From Cupriavidus pinatubonensis (GTDB lineage Bacteria; Pseudomonadota; Gammaproteobacteria; Burkholderiales; Burkholderiaceae), in the NCBI RefSeq assembly GCF_019602855.1, contig NZ_CP080766.1, forward strand, positions 1,798,001-1,862,000: DNA of 64,000 bases. The letters are read 5' to 3'. Shown one piece after another: positions 60,336 through 64,000 of the stretch; position 1 is the stretch's first letter; every line of letters starts with the position of its first letter. The notes under the pieces were generated by a model. It did not search any database. It saw nothing but the letters and a program-made list of their open reading frames with translations, and was not told the origin of the DNA. A program made the translations under genes and the position numbers.

Positions 60336-61904
60336 TTACTTACACCCCAGCCTCTTTGCCAGCTTATGCAAATTGCTGGCATCGATCCCAAGTTCCCGCG
60401 CGGCCTTTGCCCAATTCCGCCCGTGAAGCCGCAACGCGTGCTCGATGCAATCCCGTTGGGTCTGCTCTACGGCATCGCGCAAGGTGACGCCCGCGGCTAG
60501 CGTGGCTCGCGAATGCACTGCTGACGGCGCGCTCGCCACGGGTGCCACAGGTCCCTCCGATGGCGAAGCCAGACTATCCAGGTCCAGCAGATCCGCCTCC
60601 AGTGTCACGATGTCATTCCGGTTGGCCCCACGGCTCACGGACCGCAGCGCCGCACGGCTCACCACATGCTCCAGCTCGCGCACATTGCCGGGCCAGCGGT
60701 AGCGGCGCAGCGCATCCTGCGCGCTCCGTGACAGGCGCAGGCTGCGCATGCCGAGGCGCGCGCGGTTCAGTTCGAGAAAGCGGCCGGCCAGCAGCAGCAC
60801 GTCGTTGTCGCGTTCGCGCAGCGGCGGAATGGGGATCGGATAGACCGACAGCCGGTGATACAGGTCAGCGCGGAACGAGCCGTCCCGTACATGCTCGCGC
60901 AGGTTGCGGTTGGTCGCCGCGATCACGCGCACATCGACGCGGCGTGGCTTGTCGGAGCCCAGGCGCTGGATCTCCCCGTTCTGCAGCGTGCGCAGCAGCT
61001 TGGCCTGGATAGCCAGCGGCAGTTCGCCAACTTCATCAAGGAACAGTGTGCCGCCGTCAGCGGCTTCGAAGCGGCCCGGACGCTCGCCGGTGGCGCCCGA
61101 GAACGCGCCTTTGACATGGCCGAACAGCTCGCTCTCGGCGAGGGACTCCGGCAGCGCGGCGCAGTTCACGTGGACCAGCGGGCGGTCGCGCCGGCGCGAC
61201 AGGCGATGCAGCCTGTGTGCGAACAACTCCTTGCCGACGCCGGTTTCACCAAGCAGCAGCACCGGCAGTTCCGAATCGGCCACCACGTCCAGTTCATGCA
61301 GCAGCCCGGTGATGGCCTCGCTCTGGCCGATGATCTCGCCCTCGTCCGGCGGCAGCTCGTTATCAGGCGTCTTGCCGCGAGAGAGCTGCAGCGCGCGGAT
61401 GTCCGCCTCGAGTTGCGTGGTGCGGATGGCGGCCTCGACCAACAGCGTCAGTCCGTCCAGCTCCGCCTGTGCGGCCTCGTCGAAGGTGCCGACCTGCAGC
61501 GCGTCCAGCGTGAGCACGCCCCAGGCGCGGCCGTCGAGTTCGAGGCGGATGCCCATGCAGTCATGCACCGGCAGGGGCTCTCCCACATGTTCGTCGATGA
61601 GGCCGTCGTAGGGGTCGGGCAACACGCTGTCATGGTGAAAGCACGTGACCCCACGCCGCGCGAGGATGGCGCCAAGTCGCGGGTGCAGTCCCACCGAAAA
61701 CCTACGCCCGAGGGCGTCTCGTACGAGCCCGTCTACGGCCACGGGCCGCAAGTGTTCTTCTTCCAGGCGCAGCAGCGCCACAGCGCCACAGCCGAAACAG
61801 GCGCGCAGCGCGCTCACCAGCCGCTGCAGGCGAACCGCGTGCGGCAGGTCGGCTCCCAGGTCGGCAAGTAGCTCCGGGTAGACACCACGGTGGAGTAGGG
61901 TCAT
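60336..61904 (-). CDS. norR: NO-responsive sigma-54 activator NorR
   Basis: A 522-aa regulator with N-terminal GAF (about 15-165), AAA+ and Fis-type HTH. In NorR a non-haem iron in GAF binds NO and relieves repression of the AAA+ ring; HPRLGAILARRG and HDCMGIRLELDG cover the expected ligand region. Walker A is GETGVGKE (219-226), and the sigma-54 loop reads GAFSGA (266-271) instead of GAFTGA. The HTH is ELGIDASNLHKLAKRLG. It is divergent from norA-norB, and one of its own operators covers its start codon. Confidence 0.95.
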   Translation of the reverse strand: MTLLHRGVYPELLADLGADLPHAVRLQRLVSALRACFGCGAVALLRLEEEHLRPVAVDGLVRDALGRRFSVGLHPRLGAILARRGVTCFHHDSVLPDPYDGLIDEHVGEPLPVHDCMGIRLELDGRAWGVLTLDALQVGTFDEAAQAELDGLTLLVEAAIRTTQLEADIRALQLSRGKTPDNELPPDEGEIIGQSEAITGLLHELDVVADSELPVLLLGETGVGKELFAHRLHRLSRRRDRPLVHVNCAALPESLAESELFGHVKGAFSGATGERPGRFEAADGGTLFLDEVGELPLAIQAKLLRTLQNGEIQRLGSDKPRRVDVRVIAATNRNLREHVRDGSFRADLYHRLSVYPIPIPPLRERDNDVLLLAGRFLELNRARLGMRSLRLSRSAQDALRRYRWPGNVRELEHVVSRAALRSVSRGANRNDIVTLEADLLDLDSLASPSEGPVAPVASAPSAVHSRATLAAGVTLRDAVEQTQRDCIEHALRLHGRNWAKAARELGIDASNLHKLAKRLGCK

Positions 61905-61956
61905 AAATACCTTAACGGGTAAATTACACCTCGATTATATGTGGGTGAATTATACC
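61899..61956 (+). promoter_or_regulatory. Three NorR operators (GGT-N7-ACC)
   Basis: GGT-N7-ACC occurs at 61899-61911, 61918-61930 and 61944-61956. Three copies of this site upstream of norA are what is known for NorR in R. eutropha. The left-most copy covers the norR start codon (61902-61904), implying autoregulation. Confidence 0.93.
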
Positions 61957-61995
61957 GTTAGAAATATAACTCAATGATTCTATTCAGATAAAAAC

Positions 61996-62011
61996 TGGCA
62001 CGGTACTCGCG
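61996..62011 (+). promoter_or_regulatory. Sigma-54 promoter of norAB
   Basis: TGGCACG-GTAC-TCGCG matches TGGCACG-N4-TTGCA with a perfect -24 element and the essential GC at -12. It predicts a start near 62022, 22 bases before the norA ATG. It lies 40 bases from the nearest NorR operator. Confidence 0.88.
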
Positions 62012-62043
62012 TAGTGATCTCCGACACATTCGACAAGGAGCAC

Positions 62044-62724
62044 ATGATGCGCTTGCAAGACCAGCCTCTGGGCCAACTGGCCCGCCGGATTCCTGGTGCC
62101 ACCGGCATCTTCCACGGCTATGACCTCGACTTCTGCTGCGGCGGCAAGCAGACGCTGCGCGATGCCGCGGTTGCCAAGGGACTCGACGCCGATGCCATCG
62201 AATCGCGTTTGCAGACCCTGCAGCGCGACAGCGAGCCCGTGCAGACCGATTGGGGTGCGGTGCCGCCGGCCTCACTGATTGCCCACATCCTCACGCGTTT
62301 CCACGAGCGTCATCGCGAACAGCTTCCGGAACTGATCCGCCTCGCCCGCCGCGTGGAGCACGTGCATGGCGACCGGCCGGATTGTCCGGTCGGGCTGGCC
62401 GACCATCTGGTGGCGATGCGCAGCGAACTGGAAGCGCATATGCAGAAGGAAGAACAGATCCTGTTCCCGATGCTCGCGCGCGGGCTGCAGGCGGCCGCCA
62501 CGGCGCCGATCACGGTCATGCGCATGGAGCATGACGACCACGGCGAAGCGCTGCAGCGGCTGGCCGCACTGACCAACGACATCACGCTGCCGCGCGCTGC
62601 ATGCAATACCTGGCGCGCGCTGTACCTGGGCCTGCGCACGCTGCGTGAAGACCTGATGGAACACATCCATCTGGAAAACAACATCCTGTTCGAGCCGGCC
62701 GCAGTGGTCGCAGCGAACGACTGA
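62044..62724 (+). CDS. norA: Di-iron NO-binding / iron-sulfur repair protein NorA (RIC/YtfE family)
   Basis: A 226-aa di-iron protein of the RIC (YtfE/ScdA/NorA) family. The short N-terminal domain has the paired Cys signature DFCCGGK at about residue 30; the hemerythrin-like domain supplies His and Glu ligands in HILTRFHERHREQLPELI, LADHLVAM, HMQKEEQILFPML, RMEHDDHGEAL and HIHLENNILFEP. In R. eutropha NorA lowers free cytosolic NO. AAGGAG nine bases before the first of two ATGs. It is the first gene of the norA-norB operon. Confidence 0.94.
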   Translation: MMRLQDQPLGQLARRIPGATGIFHGYDLDFCCGGKQTLRDAAVAKGLDADAIESRLQTLQRDSEPVQTDWGAVPPASLIAHILTRFHERHREQLPELIRLARRVEHVHGDRPDCPVGLADHLVAMRSELEAHMQKEEQILFPMLARGLQAAATAPITVMRMEHDDHGEALQRLAALTNDITLPRAACNTWRALYLGLRTLREDLMEHIHLENNILFEPAAVVAAND

Positions 62725-62774
62725 GTCCTCCGGACACATCCCCAAGGAAACTAACCAACAAGCGAGCCTCATCA

Positions 62775-64000
62775 TGGGTCCCTATCGCAGACTCTGGTTC
62801 CTGCTGATCGCCGTGCTGGCGGTCACGTTCTCCCTGCTCGGCTATTACGGGGTCGAGGTCTACCGGCAAGCACCGCCGATACCGGCGAAGGTAGTAGCCA
62901 GCGACGGCCGCACGCTGTTCACCGGCGACGACATCCTCGACGGCCAGACCGCCTGGCAATCGGTAGGCGGCATGCAGCTCGGCTCCATCTGGGGCCACGG
63001 CGCCTACCAGGCGCCGGACTGGACCGCCGACTGGCTGCATCGCGAACTGACCGCGTGGCTGGACCTGGCGGCGCAGCAGCAGTATGGCCGTCCATACGCC
63101 AAGCTTGACGGACCCGCGCAAGCCGGCTTGCGCGAGCAGTTGCGCACCGAGTACCGCGGCAACCAAACCGATGCGCAGACCGGTGTGCTGACGGTCTCGC
63201 CGCTGCGCGCGCAGGCCATCGCGCAGACAGCTGACTACTATGACCGCCTGTTCTCCGACTCGCCTGATCTGCACACGAGCCGCGAGCACTTCGCGATGAA
63301 GGAGAACACGCTGCCGAGCGCCGAACGCCGCGCGCAGCTTACGCACTTCTTCTTCTGGACGGCATGGGCCGCTTCCACCGCGCGTCCCGGGCACGAAGCG
63401 ACCTACACCAACAACTGGCCGCATGAGCCGCTGATCGGCAACCAGCCGACCAGCGAGAACGTGGTGTGGTCCGTGGTCAGCGTGGTGGTGTTGCTGGCTG
63501 GCGTTGGCCTGCTGGTGTGGGCCTGGGCGTTCCTGCGCGGGCAGGAAGAGAACCTGCCGCACGCGCCGACGCGCGATCCGCTGCTGGCCGTGGCGCTCAC
63601 GCCGTCCCAACGCGCGCTCGGCAAGTACCTGTTCCTCGTCGTCGCACTGTTCGTGTTCCAGGTATTCCTGGGCGGCTTCACCGCGCACTACACGGTGGAA
63701 GGCCAGAAGTTCTACGGGCTCGATGTCTCGCAGTGGTTCCCCTACTCGCTGGTGCGCACCTGGCACATCCAGAGCGCGCTGTTCTGGATCGCCACGGGCT
63801 TCCTGGCCGCGGGGCTGTTCCTCGCGCCGCTGATCAACGGCGGCAAGGACCCGAAGTTCCAGCGCCTGGGCGTCGACGTCCTGTTCTGGGCGCTCGTCGT
63901 TGTCGTGGTCGGCTCGTTCACGGGCAACTACCTGGCAATCGCGCAGATCCTGCCGGCAAACCTGAACTTCTGGCTGGGCCATCAAGGTTATGAGTATGTG
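62775..64000 (+). CDS. norB: Quinol-dependent nitric oxide reductase NorB (partial, truncated by window end)
   Basis: The first 408 residues of a qNOR, which reduces NO to N2O using quinol. A signal-anchor helix (LWFLLIAVLAVTFSLLGYYGVEVY) precedes a fused periplasmic cytochrome-c-like domain without haem-c motif (GTLFTGDDILDGQTAWQS-like; GSIWGHGAYQAPDWTADWLHRE), then helices of the catalytic core, including FFFWTAWAA, YLFLVVALFVFQVFLGGFTAHYTVEG, and RTWHIQSALFWIATGFLAAGLF with a conserved haem-b His. The frame is open at 64000, so the remaining half lies outside. It is co-transcribed with norA after a 50-base gap. Confidence 0.95.

Noticed and set aside
62582..63985. Minus-strand open frame opposite norA and norB
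   Set aside because: The plus strand encodes conserved qNOR sequence throughout; the antisense product has no membrane or domain features.

Overview
The window is high-G+C DNA from a beta-proteobacterium, most probably the second chromosome (chromid) of a Cupriavidus species. Three things point there: a norR/norA/norB locus with three GGT-N7-ACC activator sites as described for Ralstonia eutropha (Cupriavidus necator), a beta-proteobacterial flagellar late-gene cluster, and several families common in Burkholderiales (DUF3182, DUF3008, DUF3309, GFA, LigD/Ku). The assignment is inferred from gene content and motifs; no database search was run.

Layout. 1-12.8 kb is housekeeping and accessory metabolism: aldo/keto reductase, a P450 with an ABM-type monooxygenase, a PHB-depolymerase-like esterase, ferredoxin, YigZ, a Tat-exported PhoX-like lipoprotein, a sensor-less chemoreceptor, HiPIP, DUF938 methyltransferase, TauE permease, GFA protein, CAP lipoprotein and AlkB. 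13-27 kb is a flagellar cluster, almost all on the minus strand: fliC-flaG-fliD-fliS-fliT-fliK-like-flhB-like, then divergent fliE and fliF-G-H-I-J-K, with sigma-28 promoters, terminators and an Hfq-like gene beside fliC. 27.7-33.6 kb holds a second chemoreceptor, a DHA2-type MFS pump, an MpaB/DUF2236 protein, a Gln/Gly-rich protein and a BON protein. 33.7-40.2 kb is a bacterial NHEJ module (LigD, Ku) enclosing a hybrid sensor kinase and small proteins. 40.5-50.8 kb has an SDR, a divergent pair of sigma-54 activators with a degenerate kinase, and a group of small stress-type proteins (DUF3008, PRC-barrel, BON, DUF3309) with a DUF3182/hydrolase pair. 51-64 kb is an anaerobic nitrogen-oxide island: narL-narX, hemerythrin, an unknown polytopic membrane protein and a Crp/Fnr regulator, nitronate monooxygenase, ubiU-ubiV-ubiT, norR, norA and a truncated norB.

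How it fits together. In the last region NarX/NarL would sense nitrate/nitrite and NorR would sense NO. A Dnr-like Crp/Fnr protein lacking visible FNR-type iron-sulfur cysteines probably acts at two promoters with identical geometry (TTxxx-N4-xTCAA centred at -41.5, TAGCAT at -10), in front of the hemerythrin operon and of ubiUVT. UbiUVT supplies O2-independent ubiquinone hydroxylation, which a quinol-fed respiratory chain ending in NorB needs without oxygen; hemerythrin and NorA are NO-handling di-iron proteins. The best candidates for undescribed biology are the 442-aa membrane protein between hemerythrin and the Crp/Fnr gene, the kinase with a dead receiver domain in the LigD/Ku neighbourhood, the Hfq-like protein beside flagellin, the DUF3182/hydrolase pair, and the divergent sigma-54 activators with identical recognition helices. 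No tRNA, rRNA, CRISPR array, insertion sequence or prophage was seen.
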